Shown: positions 1-6,878 of the stretch, in pieces
How the letters are laid out: each line of letters starts with the position of its first letter
Position numbering within the stretch: position 1 is the stretch's first letter
NCBI GenBank assembly: GCA_035310125.1
Contig: DATGEP010000374.1
Coordinates: 1-22,777, forward strand
Source: DATGEP01 sp035310125
GTDB taxonomy: Bacteria; Chloroflexota; Ktedonobacteria; Ktedonobacterales; JADMIN01
DNA length: 22,777 bases
Direction: 5' to 3'
Made by a program: the position numbers and the translations under genes
The notes under the pieces: model-generated
What the model was told of the DNA's origin: nothing
Databases searched by the model: none
Seen by the model: the letters and a program-made list of their open reading frames with translations, nothing else

Positions 1-2
1 GG

Positions 3-35
3 TGGCACTACACCATCTTTGGCGACGCCGAGTAA
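3..35 (+). CDS. C-terminal tail of an upstream gene (partial)
   Basis: Ten codons run from the window edge to a TAA stop and read WHYTIFGDAE. The following gene relic has its own Shine-Dalgarno about 9 nt downstream, so this looks like the end of a co-directional upstream gene. Too little remains to name it. An acetyltransferase end is possible because the next gene is a GNAT relic, but that is a guess. Confidence 0.35.
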   Translation, partial: WHYTIFGDAE

Positions 36-56
36 TCCGCACCGAGGAGTCCGTAA

Positions 57-345
57 GTGCATGTCGAGGACCTCGCGATCCGCCTTGCCACCTCCGACGA
101 CGCCGCGATCATCGCCGAGCACCGTGCCCGCATTTTTCAAGACACCGGCCGGTTCGACGCCAAGCGCTCCGCCGCCATGATGGCACAGATCCAGCCCATC
201 CCGCGGCCAATGCTCGCCAGCGACGAGTACGTGGGATGGCTCGTTGTCGCCGTGGGCGGGGCTGTCGTCGCCGGGGCTGGCGTTCAGAATCGCAGACTCC
301 TCCATTTCGACCGGCCAGCGCGAGCGCATTGTCCGGGTGGGGGCA
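57..345 (+). pseudogene. Frameshifted, truncated GNAT N-acetyltransferase
   Basis: The GTG start at 57 follows GAGGAG (44-49) by 7 nt. The first 80 or so codons read like the N-terminal half of a GNAT acetyltransferase: IRLATSDDAAIIAEHRARIF, then a YVGWLVVA beta strand and AGAGVQ. After about position 303 this frame becomes unrelated sequence and stops at 380. The next frame, from 304, continues with ISTGQRERIVRVGA, which fits the acceptor-side strand expected next in such proteins. A +1 shift near 300 therefore broke the gene. The acetyl-CoA-binding region (the RRRGLA-type motif) is not found in any frame before the Nudix gene, so the 3' half is also lost. The family assignment is by recognition; the frameshift is seen directly. 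Confidence 0.6.
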
Positions 346-404
346 TGCTGCAGGTTACAGCGGTGCGCAGCGCAGCCTGATGGGGGGAAAGGAGCTACGC
401 ACCA

Positions 405-836
405 ATGAACCCACCTCAAGTTGGACTCGCAGTCATCATTGCGCACGATGGGCGGGTGCTAGTGCTCAAGCGAAAAGGCGCGCACGGAGCGGGTACCTGG
501 GCGCCACCAGGTGGCCACCTTGAGTTTGGCGAATCGCTCGAAGAGTGTGCTATTCGCGAGACGCTCGAGGAGACTGGAGTCGTGATCAGCGCTGTCCAAT
601 TCGTTGCGATCACCAATGATGTATTTGAGTCAGAGCAGAAGCACTACGTGACGGTTTGGGTCGAGGGCAAGTACGAATCGGGGCAAGCGACCATCGCCTA
701 TCCAGACAAAGTCCAAGAAGTGGCGTGGGTCTCGTGGAATGCACTGCCACAGCCACTCTTCATTCCGTTCCAGAATCTGATGAGCGGCAGGCAGTATCCA
801 AGGGCCGCCCGCTTCAGTAACCAGCCTCCCGTGTGA
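405..836 (+). CDS. Nudix hydrolase, MutT/NUDT15-like
   Basis: This 143-residue protein is a single Nudix domain that should hydrolyse nucleoside diphosphate-linked substrates, with Mg2+ held by the Nudix helix. The Nudix box GX5EX7REX2EEXG is complete at about residues 37-59 (GHLEFGE, then RETLEETG). The PPGGHLEFGE stretch and the VWVEGKYESGQ strand resemble NUDT15/NudG-type nucleotide-pool sanitising enzymes. Substrate cannot be read from sequence; dCTP-like or oxidised nucleotides are the usual ones for this subgroup. AAAGGAG (388-394) lies 10 nt before the ATG. The gene follows the acetyltransferase relic and converges on the flavoprotein gene at 974. Family certain, substrate open. Confidence 0.93.
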   Translation: MNPPQVGLAVIIAHDGRVLVLKRKGAHGAGTWAPPGGHLEFGESLEECAIRETLEETGVVISAVQFVAITNDVFESEQKHYVTVWVEGKYESGQATIAYPDKVQEVAWVSWNALPQPLFIPFQNLMSGRQYPRAARFSNQPPV

Positions 837-857
837 ACGATACTCTGTACATGCTGC

Positions 858-874
858 TCACTGGCCGCCAGTGA
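858..874. terminator. Short hairpin between convergent genes
   Basis: TCACTGG (858-864) and CCAGTGA (868-874) form a 7-bp stem with a 3-nt loop, 21 nt past the Nudix stop codon. No T-run follows on the plus strand. It could be a weak terminator for the Nudix gene. The rest of the 837-973 gap shows nothing recognisable. Confidence 0.35.
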
Positions 875-973
875 TACGAGCACAAGACGTTCGGGCGCGA
901 GAAGTATGGGCAGCCCTTCATCCCGCGCCAGCAGCAGCGGCCCATTCATCCCACCTCAGCTCGGCGAGTGGCA

Positions 974-2197
974 TCACCCACCGCTTAGACGCCGCGCCAT
1001 CGTCTCGCCCGCGCGTTTGCCCAGCACCACGCCGGGCAGCACACCGAGCGCGCCCAGGCCCTCGATTGCCACGCCCGGAATGCTCTCATCGAGGTCACGA
1101 ATATGTGGCACCATGCCGGCGGCCACCGCCAGATCCACCGCCCAGGTATGGGTTGGCTGGCTCTGCGCAAGCTCCGGGAGCCAGCGGCGCGCGGCGTCGG
1201 CGAGGCGGCGATAGTAGTTGGCGGCGCGCGGCGACCCGCCCGCGCGCCCGTAGCGCCCGCCGCTGGCCGTCAGGCGCCCGTTACCAGGGCGGAAGTCGCA
1301 ATACGTGTAGGGAGCAGCGTCCCAGAACAGGGGGAAATCATCCGGCAAAACGAAATCGAACGCGAGCGCATAGATCCGCGCCGTGGCGGCGCGAATTGGA
1401 CCTGTGGCGAGAATCAATCCGCGCGCTGTGAGTGTGATGCCATCAGCGGTATGCAGGTGCCAGTGCCGGACACCGCCGCTACCCGCAGCCGTCTCGAATG
1501 CGGTAACCTCGGCCTGCCCCGCAAGCGTCGCACCCCTTGCACGCGCCTGCCCCGCCAGATGGGCCAGCAGCGTCAGCGGCTGAATGCGTCCTTCATCCGG
1601 CAGCCAGAGCGCCGCGACCACCGAGTGTGTATCCAGTCGCTCGCCCGCCTTCTCCGCAATCTGACGAGGAGTCCACATCTCCGCCCGCAGCCCCAGCGCG
1701 TTCCGCGCCTTTCCCTCACGCTCGAGATGCCGCGCCGCGCCAGGTGTCTCGGCCAAACTCAACGCGCCGGTCAGCGACGCGGAGAGCAACGCGCCGGGGC
1801 GAGCGGCCTCGCCGGTAAAATCGAGCAGCACGCGGGTCGTCTCCGGCCACATCTGACGCTCAGGGCTTTCCGGGGGCAGGTCCGCCAACGCCATGTTGAT
1901 ACCGGCACTGAGAATCCCCGCGTTCTGACCCGTTGCGCCCTGACCAATCGTCGGTGCGCTGTCGAGGACCAACACCCTCGCACCGGTCCGCGCACTGGCG
2001 AGCGCCGCGCTCAGGCCCGCCACGCCCGCGCCAGCGACAATAACGTCCACGGTCCGCGCCGTCACATCTCGCAGCGCATCGAGTCGCAGCTGCGCACGCA
2101 CGGAGGGCGTGAGGTCATCCATCCACGGCGCGACCGAGCGCGGCGCGATACGTTCGAGGTTGCGTCCAGTCGTTTCCTGGGCAATCGTGCCTCGCAT
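974..2197 (-). CDS. FAD-dependent oxidoreductase, DAO family (glycine/D-amino acid oxidase-like)
   Basis: This 407-residue flavoprotein belongs to the DAO fold, whose members oxidise amino acids, sarcosine or glycerol-3-phosphate-type substrates. A Rossmann dinucleotide site GAGVAG (56-61) is followed by the acidic end of beta-2 (VLVLDS, D79). The QGATGQNAGIL stretch (about 88-98) matches the FAD-contacting GAS.QNGG loop of the family. The C-terminus GLGALGVLPGVVLGKRAGE is the usual second FAD contact. About 50 residues precede the FAD motif, longer than normal. ATG at 2197 is preceded on the minus strand by AAGAAGG at about 5 nt. It is divergent from the aminotransferase, which suggests amine or amino acid catabolism. 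Substrate unknown. Confidence 0.88.
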   Translation of the reverse strand: MRGTIAQETTGRNLERIAPRSVAPWMDDLTPSVRAQLRLDALRDVTARTVDVIVAGAGVAGLSAALASARTGARVLVLDSAPTIGQGATGQNAGILSAGINMALADLPPESPERQMWPETTRVLLDFTGEAARPGALLSASLTGALSLAETPGAARHLEREGKARNALGLRAEMWTPRQIAEKAGERLDTHSVVAALWLPDEGRIQPLTLLAHLAGQARARGATLAGQAEVTAFETAAGSGGVRHWHLHTADGITLTARGLILATGPIRAATARIYALAFDFVLPDDFPLFWDAAPYTYCDFRPGNGRLTASGGRYGRAGGSPRAANYYRRLADAARRWLPELAQSQPTHTWAVDLAVAAGMVPHIRDLDESIPGVAIEGLGALGVLPGVVLGKRAGETMARRLSGG

Positions 2198-2263
2198 GAT
2201 GCCTTCTTTCTCCTAACTCGTCGTATCGTGACTCTAACATGCCTCTTGGCTCTTCGCCGTGCT

Positions 2264-2278
2264 GCTGTATGCTACAGC
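2264..2278. promoter_or_regulatory. Operator-like palindrome upstream of the flavoprotein gene
   Basis: GCTGTA-TGC-TACAGC is a perfect 6+3+6 inverted repeat, 67 bp upstream of the start of the flavoprotein gene and about 40 bp from the plus-strand promoter-like site at 2320. It could bind a dimeric regulator. No family is assigned and the length allows chance occurrence. Confidence 0.3.
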
Positions 2279-2319
2279 GTGGCCAGCAGTTGTTGGCGCC
2301 TCTGGTGAACGGCTGCCTC

Positions 2320-2348
2320 TTGCGAAAAGTCGGCGTGTCGGATACACT
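2320..2348 (+). promoter_or_regulatory. Candidate sigma-70-type promoter
   Basis: TTGCGA (2320-2325) and TACACT (2343-2348) are separated by exactly 17 bp, each matching 4 of 6 consensus bases. It points to the short ORF at 2385, whose Shine-Dalgarno begins about 27 nt downstream, and could also serve the aminotransferase. Confidence 0.4.
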
Positions 2349-2384
2349 GCGGTTAGGCGGTGCTTCCATTGCTTGGAGGACGTT

Positions 2385-2489
2385 ATGCAACCCGTGGAGC
2401 CTTCATTACCGACGCGAACAGCGCGCACAGGCTTCCTGCGACAGTACATGCCCTACAAGGGCTATCACATGGCAACCTGCTACCCCTGA
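2385..2489 (+). CDS. Candidate small protein, 34 residues
   Basis: An ATG at 2385 follows GGAGGA (2375-2380) by 4 nt, and a 17-bp-spaced promoter-like site lies just upstream. The product is 34 residues: a basic N-terminal half (TRTARTGFLRQ) and an aromatic C-terminus (MPYKGYHMATCYP). No transmembrane segment or known motif is visible. About 70% of third codon positions are G or C, similar to the neighbouring genes. I recognise no family. It might be a free small protein or a leader peptide in front of the aminotransferase 426 bp downstream. The evidence is the tight signal set, not similarity. Confidence 0.4.
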   Translation: MQPVEPSLPTRTARTGFLRQYMPYKGYHMATCYP

Positions 2490-2915
2490 CTTCCCTCATC
2501 TTCTAGCTGCTGGGATATCGTTTGCCGCCTGATGTGTCTGTGGGTCTGAAACAGGCGTGCCCCCACGCAGCTAACCTCCCCGTCCATGACGCCGCGCTGT
2601 CCTTTGGTCAATTCCCTCACTACGGTGAGATGTATACGGAAGCTCCCGCCGGATAGCCACCTGACAGCCAGCGTACCTTCAGACTCCGCCGGTCGTGCGC
2701 TCCGCGATTATGCCCGTCATGCGGGACGGGCGCGGAAGCCAGACTCTTTTGTATTGACTCGAGTGTTTTCCCGAAAGCCATGCGCGATTCGTCTGGCGTG
2801 ATGCCATCTACATCACGTCTACAACGCGCTACCGGCTGACGGCGTCGCGTATACCACGCGGCACGCGAGACACCTGCGCCGTACCGGCCTGTTACACCCG
2901 CCACCATGGGAAGTT
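2490..2915. other. Long intergenic stretch without a convincing gene
   Basis: No reading frame here has a good start signal or recognisable protein. A 7-bp hairpin GCCCGTC/GACGGGC (2712-2718 and 2725-2731, loop ATGCGG) stands alone. A TTGACT hexamer at 2754 has no matching -10 at 16-18 bp. The promoter of the aminotransferase may lie here, or the 5' leader may begin at the 2320 site. Confidence 0.5.
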
Positions 2916-4400
2916 ATGAGTACCAGTCACAAACCGAATCGCGACAATGCTGTCGCCACCTCACGCAAATACCTGGAGTTCATCAAGTCGGAGACCCTAA
3001 CGCGCGAGCAGGGTGAAGAGCTGACGCGCCTGACCGTCAACAACTTCGCCAATCACTACAACCCCGGCTTCCTCGAGTACCGTAAATCCGTCACCGAGGG
3101 AGGTGATTTCGCGGCCGTCGAGTGGAGTGGGCACGGCGCCACCTTCATAGACGCGCTGGGGCGCTCCTACATTGACTGTCTCGGCGGCTATGGGCTGCTG
3201 AGCCTGGGGTGGTCACACCAGAAAGTCATCGCGGCGGTAAAGGCGCAAATCGAGCGCGCTCCTATGCCGACGCAGGAGCTGCTGGATCCGCCACGCGGCA
3301 TGCTGGCGCATCTGCTGTCTCAGATCACGCCGGGCGACCTCCAATACGCCTTCTTCGTCTCCAGTGGCACGGAGTCCGTTGAGGGCGCGATGAAGTTTGC
3401 CAAGGCGGCGACGGGGAAATCCGGCTTCATTGCCGCCGTCCGTGGCTTCCACGGCAAAACGGCGGGCAGCCTGAGTTTGATGGGCAAGGCGAAGTTCCGT
3501 AAGCCCGCGATGCCACTGCTCCCGAACGTATTCCACGTCCCATTTGGGGATGCGGATGCCGTCGAGCAGCAATTGCGCATCGCGCGAGAAGTTGGCAACG
3601 ACATTGCCGCCGTCGTCATGGAGCCGGTGCAAGGCGAAGCCGGCGCCATCGTGCCGCCAGACGACTTCTGGCCCCGTCTGCGCAAACTCTGCGATGAGTA
3701 CGAGGTATTGTTGATCGCCGACGAGGTACAGACCGGGCTAGGCCGCACGGGCGCGCTGTGGGGCGTCAATCACTGGAACGTCGCACCAGACATCATCTGC
3801 TCGGCCAAGGCGCTCGGCGGTGGCGTCATGCCCATCGGTGCGTTTATCGCCTCGGCAAAAGTGTGGCAGCCGTTTATTGACGATCCGTTCTTCCACACGA
3901 CGACCACTGGCGGAAATCCCATCGCGTGCGCCGCCGCCATTGCGACGATCAACGTCGTGCTGGAAGAGGATCTGCCACGCCAGGCCGCCGAAAAGGGCGT
4001 GTACTTTATGGAGCGGCTCCAGCCGCTGGCCGCGAAGTACGACGGCATCTATCAAAAAATCACGGGCAAGGGGCTGCTGATTGGGCAGCACTTCCATGAC
4101 AGTCACGTTGGCTATCAGGTGGCGGCGGGCCTGTTCCGTCGGGGTGTGTTGATCTCCGGCACGCTGACCAATGCGCAAACCATACGCATCGAGCCGCCAC
4201 TGGTAATCGAGTACGACGAGATTGACGAGATGCTAAACCGGCTGGAGGACACGCTGAAAGCTGTTTCAGGCGCGCCCGCCAGCGGCGATGTGCTCACATT
4301 CCCGGCAGCGGCGCCCGATGTCGTGAAGGCGACACACAAGGTCGCCGCCGCTAACACAGGATCAACCGCACTGGCGGGAACCGAGGTGGCAACAGCATAA
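2916..4400 (+). CDS. patA: Putrescine aminotransferase-like class III PLP aminotransferase
   Basis: The protein is 494 residues, and about the first 455 align closely from memory with E. coli PatA/YgjG. That enzyme transfers the amino group of putrescine to 2-oxoglutarate, giving 4-aminobutanal. Shared signatures include NPGFLEYRKSVT near the N-terminus, SSGTESVEGAMK, the PLP-ring Asp in ADEVQTGLGRTG (D269), the Schiff-base Lys in SAKALGGGVMPIGA (K298), HTTTTGGNP and TIRIEPPL. The last 40 or so residues are an Ala/Thr-rich tail absent from E. coli PatA. ATG 2916 is chosen because homology begins near it; its Shine-Dalgarno (GGGAAG, 2 nt away) is poor. Cytosolic. Ornithine or another diamine remains possible as substrate. 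Confidence 0.92.
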   Translation: MSTSHKPNRDNAVATSRKYLEFIKSETLTREQGEELTRLTVNNFANHYNPGFLEYRKSVTEGGDFAAVEWSGHGATFIDALGRSYIDCLGGYGLLSLGWSHQKVIAAVKAQIERAPMPTQELLDPPRGMLAHLLSQITPGDLQYAFFVSSGTESVEGAMKFAKAATGKSGFIAAVRGFHGKTAGSLSLMGKAKFRKPAMPLLPNVFHVPFGDADAVEQQLRIAREVGNDIAAVVMEPVQGEAGAIVPPDDFWPRLRKLCDEYEVLLIADEVQTGLGRTGALWGVNHWNVAPDIICSAKALGGGVMPIGAFIASAKVWQPFIDDPFFHTTTTGGNPIACAAAIATINVVLEEDLPRQAAEKGVYFMERLQPLAAKYDGIYQKITGKGLLIGQHFHDSHVGYQVAAGLFRRGVLISGTLTNAQTIRIEPPLVIEYDEIDEMLNRLEDTLKAVSGAPASGDVLTFPAAAPDVVKATHKVAAANTGSTALAGTEVATA

Positions 4401-4429
4401 GCTGACAACCACCTTGTGTCCTGGTCCTC

Positions 4430-4463
4430 GAAGGCCGCGAGTGCCGTGTTCCTCGCGGCCTTC
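4430..4463 (+). terminator. Strong hairpin after the aminotransferase gene
   Basis: GAAGGCCGCGAG (4430-4441) and CTCGCGGCCTTC (4452-4463) form a perfect 12-bp stem with a 10-nt loop, 30 nt past the stop codon. Only an AT-rich stretch (ATCATATCAA) follows, not a clean T-run. It probably ends or attenuates the aminotransferase transcript before the next gene at 4504. Confidence 0.7.
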
Positions 4464-4503
4464 ATCATATCAACGTAGCGCTTCATGGAAATGAGGGATT
4501 GCG

Positions 4504-5706
4504 GTGCATCTGGTCGTAGTAGGTGGCGGCGGCGCGATGGGGCGCATCACTGTGCGGGCGCTCGCTGAGGACCCACGTGTCACGCGCATCACCATAGCGG
4601 ATGCGCGGCTCACGGCGGCGGAGCGTACGCGCGAGTGGCTGGTGCAGGGACGCGACAAAGCTCATCCAGTAGACTGCGATGTACGCGACGAGCCGGCGCT
4701 GGCGGGGATACTCGCCGGCGCTGGCGCGGTGCTGAACGCCACCGATTATCCCTTCAATATGGAGGTGATGCGGGCAGCGCTCGCCGCGCGCGTACCATAC
4801 GCCGATCTGGGCGGACTGTTCCACATGACGCGGCGGCAGTACGAGCTTGATGCCGCCTTCCGCGAGGCCGGCATCACCGGTGTGCTGGGCATTGGCAGCA
4901 CGCCGGGCATCACAAACCTGCTGGCCCGCGTCGCGGCGGACCAGCTCGATACCATCGAACGGCTGGACGTGCGCATCGGCAGCGGAGATTTACGCCCCGC
5001 CAGCGCGCCGTTCATCCCTCCCTATTCGATCCGTACCATCTTCGACGAATGCACATTGCCGCCTATGGTCTATCGAGATGGCGAGTGGTCCGCCGTCCCG
5101 CCGATGAGCGGCCAGGAGCCGATAGAATTCCCCGCGCCCATCGGTCGCGTCACCGCCATGTACACGCTACATTCCGAGGTTGCGCTGTTCCCTGTCTCGT
5201 TCCGAGATAAGGGGCTCCGCCATGCGTCATTCAAGATTGCTTTCCCTGAGTCGTTCCTGACGCAGCTTAGGCTGCTCGTTGACCTCGGTCTGGCAGGGAC
5301 CGAGCCTGTGGACGTGCGCGGCGCGGAATCTGGCATGGTGGTGCGAGCCGCCCCACGGGAGATGCTCGTCGCGCTGCTCTCCGCTCGCCAGGGAGCGAGC
5401 GGAACGGCGAGCGATCCCGATGATTGTGACGTGCTGCGCGTTGTGGCGGAAGGCACACGCCACGAACAGCCCGCGCAGCTGATCGAAGAGGTAGTGGTTC
5501 TGCCATACAAGCCGTGGGGTGTCGGCGCGGGCGACATTGACACTGGTGTCCCACTGGCCATCGCGGGCATTCTCCTGGCGAGTGGAAAAGCGACGGCGGC
5601 CGGCGTTTTTGGCGCGGAAATGGTCTTCGATCCGCGCGAGTTTCTGCGCGAGCTGGCGCCCTACGGCATGCGGCCTACTGAGACGACGATTCGCCAGCTG
5701 GATTAA
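4504..5706 (+). CDS. Saccharopine dehydrogenase-like NAD(P)-binding oxidoreductase
   Basis: This 400-residue protein has the saccharopine dehydrogenase layout. An N-terminal Rossmann fold carries GGGGAMG (7-13) and an Asp at the end of beta-2 (IADAR, D33). VLNATDYPFN and YADLGGLF follow, then the family loop GIGSTPGITNL (129-139), a central domain, and a return to the Rossmann part with TGVPLAIAGILLASGK near the C-terminus. Relatives reduce or oxidise an imine formed between an amino acid or amine and an oxo acid. The GTG start at 4504 has GAGGG 6 nt upstream. Its position after the diamine aminotransferase suggests a role in lysine or polyamine metabolism, but the substrate cannot be told. 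Carboxynorspermidine synthase is a distant alternative; its typical N-terminus is not present. Confidence 0.85.
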   Translation: MHLVVVGGGGAMGRITVRALAEDPRVTRITIADARLTAAERTREWLVQGRDKAHPVDCDVRDEPALAGILAGAGAVLNATDYPFNMEVMRAALAARVPYADLGGLFHMTRRQYELDAAFREAGITGVLGIGSTPGITNLLARVAADQLDTIERLDVRIGSGDLRPASAPFIPPYSIRTIFDECTLPPMVYRDGEWSAVPPMSGQEPIEFPAPIGRVTAMYTLHSEVALFPVSFRDKGLRHASFKIAFPESFLTQLRLLVDLGLAGTEPVDVRGAESGMVVRAAPREMLVALLSARQGASGTASDPDDCDVLRVVAEGTRHEQPAQLIEEVVVLPYKPWGVGAGDIDTGVPLAIAGILLASGKATAAGVFGAEMVFDPREFLRELAPYGMRPTETTIRQLD

Positions 5707-5720
5707 ACGTCGCACGAATG

Positions 5721-5738
5721 ATATAACAAGCGTTATAT
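5721..5738. promoter_or_regulatory. AT-rich palindrome upstream of the ABC importer operon
   Basis: ATATAAC-AAGC-GTTATAT is a perfect 7+4+7 inverted repeat in a GC-rich region, 15 bp after the preceding stop codon and about 90 bp before the importer promoter. The AT-richness and symmetry suit an operator for a dimeric repressor or activator. Its regulator is unknown. Confidence 0.4.
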
Positions 5739-5830
5739 GCGCGAAGCTGGCCGTGCGTTTCGCCTTCAGTATCGCCGCTCACTCGCGGAGCGGCTAACGA
5801 ATACTGGACAGCGTGGCCTAATCTACGGTA

Positions 5831-5859
5831 TTTTCACGTCCGGGTAGCCTGTGTATACT
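5831..5859 (+). promoter_or_regulatory. Promoter of the ABC importer operon
   Basis: TTTTCA (5831-5836) and TATACT (5854-5859, 5 of 6 bases) are 17 bp apart. Transcription would start near 5866, leaving a leader of about 128 nt before the ATG at 5994. Two small palindromes, GTATAC and GTGCGCAC, overlap or follow the -10. Confidence 0.55.
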
Positions 5860-5993
5860 GTGCGCACTGCTGTACCGTGAGTTGCACCATTCCGGGGACG
5901 TAGTATTCGGCAGTGAGTGGCCCACCTCCTACGTTACCACTCCACAGGGTACGTCCAGACACACCGCCTTTGCCGGTGCATGAGGAGTACAGA

Positions 5994-6803
5994 ATGGCCA
6001 GTACGGACTTTCCCGCTCCCGCGAATATTTCAGCGATGCCGCCCGAACCGGCCAGCGAATCCATCATGATCCACGCGCTCAACCTGAATAAATACTTCGG
6101 TGAGCGCCATGTCCTTTGCGACGTTGATTTTTCGGTGAAGCGCGGCGAATGCGTCGCCGTGATTGGTCCCAGCGGTTCAGGCAAGAGCACCCTGATTCGC
6201 TGCCTCAATTACCTCGAGACGCCGACGAGCGGCTCCATCGTCGTGGATGGCAAGGAGCTGCACGGGCGACTTTCCCCCCAGGAGCTAAGCATGGTGCGGC
6301 GCGAGCTGGGGATGGTCTTTTATAACTTCAACCTCTTCCCTCATATGAGCGTCCTTGACAACATCACGCTCGCGCCGCGCCACGTCCGCAATATAGACCC
6401 CACACGCGCGGAGGAGACGGCTCGCACACTGCTGGCGAAAGTTGGGCTGGCCGAAAAAGCGGACGCCTACCCTGGGCAGCTTTCGGGCGGCCAGAAGCAG
6501 CGCGTCGCCATCGCGCGGGCGCTGGCAATGAGCCCAAAGGCGTTACTTTTCGATGAGCCGACCTCCGCGCTCGATCCCGAGCTTGTCGGCGAAGTATTGC
6601 GTGTCATGCGTGAGCTTGCGGAGGAAGGACGAACCATGGTGGTGGTTACTCACGAGATGGGTTTCGCCCGCTCTGTGGCCGATCGCGTCGTTTTTCTGGA
6701 TCAGGGGCGCATCGTAGAGGAAGGTGATCCAGAGGAGGTATTCGCACAGGCAAAGCACGAGCGTACCCGTACGTTCCTCGACCGCGTGCTGCACGCGGTC
6801 TAG
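5994..6803 (+). CDS. glnQ: Polar amino acid ABC transporter, ATP-binding subunit
   Basis: This 269-residue GlnQ/HisP-type ATPase powers the importer encoded by the next three genes. Walker A GPSGSGKST (58-66), signature LSGGQKQR (163-170), Walker B ALLFDE (183-188) and the switch His (VVVTHEMGF, H220) are intact. The Q-loop is not: the usual VFQQFNLFPH reads VFYNFNLFPH, with Tyr at 110 where Gln is expected. The ATG at 5994 is preferred because GAGGAG lies 6 nt upstream. An in-frame GTG at 5913 has no such signal, and family homology begins only at about residue 26. The last codons and stop lie in a 9-bp inverted repeat (6780-6800). Substrate class polar amino acids, exact ligand unknown. Confidence 0.93.
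   Translation: MASTDFPAPANISAMPPEPASESIMIHALNLNKYFGERHVLCDVDFSVKRGECVAVIGPSGSGKSTLIRCLNYLETPTSGSIVVDGKELHGRLSPQELSMVRRELGMVFYNFNLFPHMSVLDNITLAPRHVRNIDPTRAEETARTLLAKVGLAEKADAYPGQLSGGQKQRVAIARALAMSPKALLFDEPTSALDPELVGEVLRVMRELAEEGRTMVVVTHEMGFARSVADRVVFLDQGRIVEEGDPEEVFAQAKHERTRTFLDRVLHAV
6780..6800 (+). promoter_or_regulatory. Stem-loop at the 3' end of the ATPase gene
   Basis: GACCGCGTG (6780-6788), loop CTG, CACGCGGTC (6792-6800) form a perfect 9-bp stem ending right at the TAG stop. It lies 78 nt before the binding-protein gene and could be an RNA processing or stability element. Confidence 0.45.
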
Positions 6804-6878
6804 CATGCCCGCCTATGGCTCCTACATTCGCGAGCCACCGCGGCACGCCCTCCCGTGTGTCAACAGAAAGGGCAGATC

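Noticed and set aside
1103..2308. Long plus-strand open frame opposite the DAO flavoprotein
   Set aside because: Arg/Pro-rich translation without motifs, no Shine-Dalgarno; it is the antisense shadow of a clear flavoprotein gene in GC-rich DNA.
2712..2731. 7-bp hairpin GCCCGTC/GACGGGC as a terminator
   Set aside because: No T-run and no gene ending nearby on either strand; common by chance at this GC content.
2620..2907. 95-codon minus-strand frame in the 2490-2915 gap
   Set aside because: No ribosome binding site, no recognisable protein and no coupling to a promoter.
5913..5993. Upstream GTG start for the ATPase gene
   Set aside because: Adds 27 Pro-rich residues outside family homology and lacks a Shine-Dalgarno, whereas ATG 5994 has GAGGAG at 6 nt.
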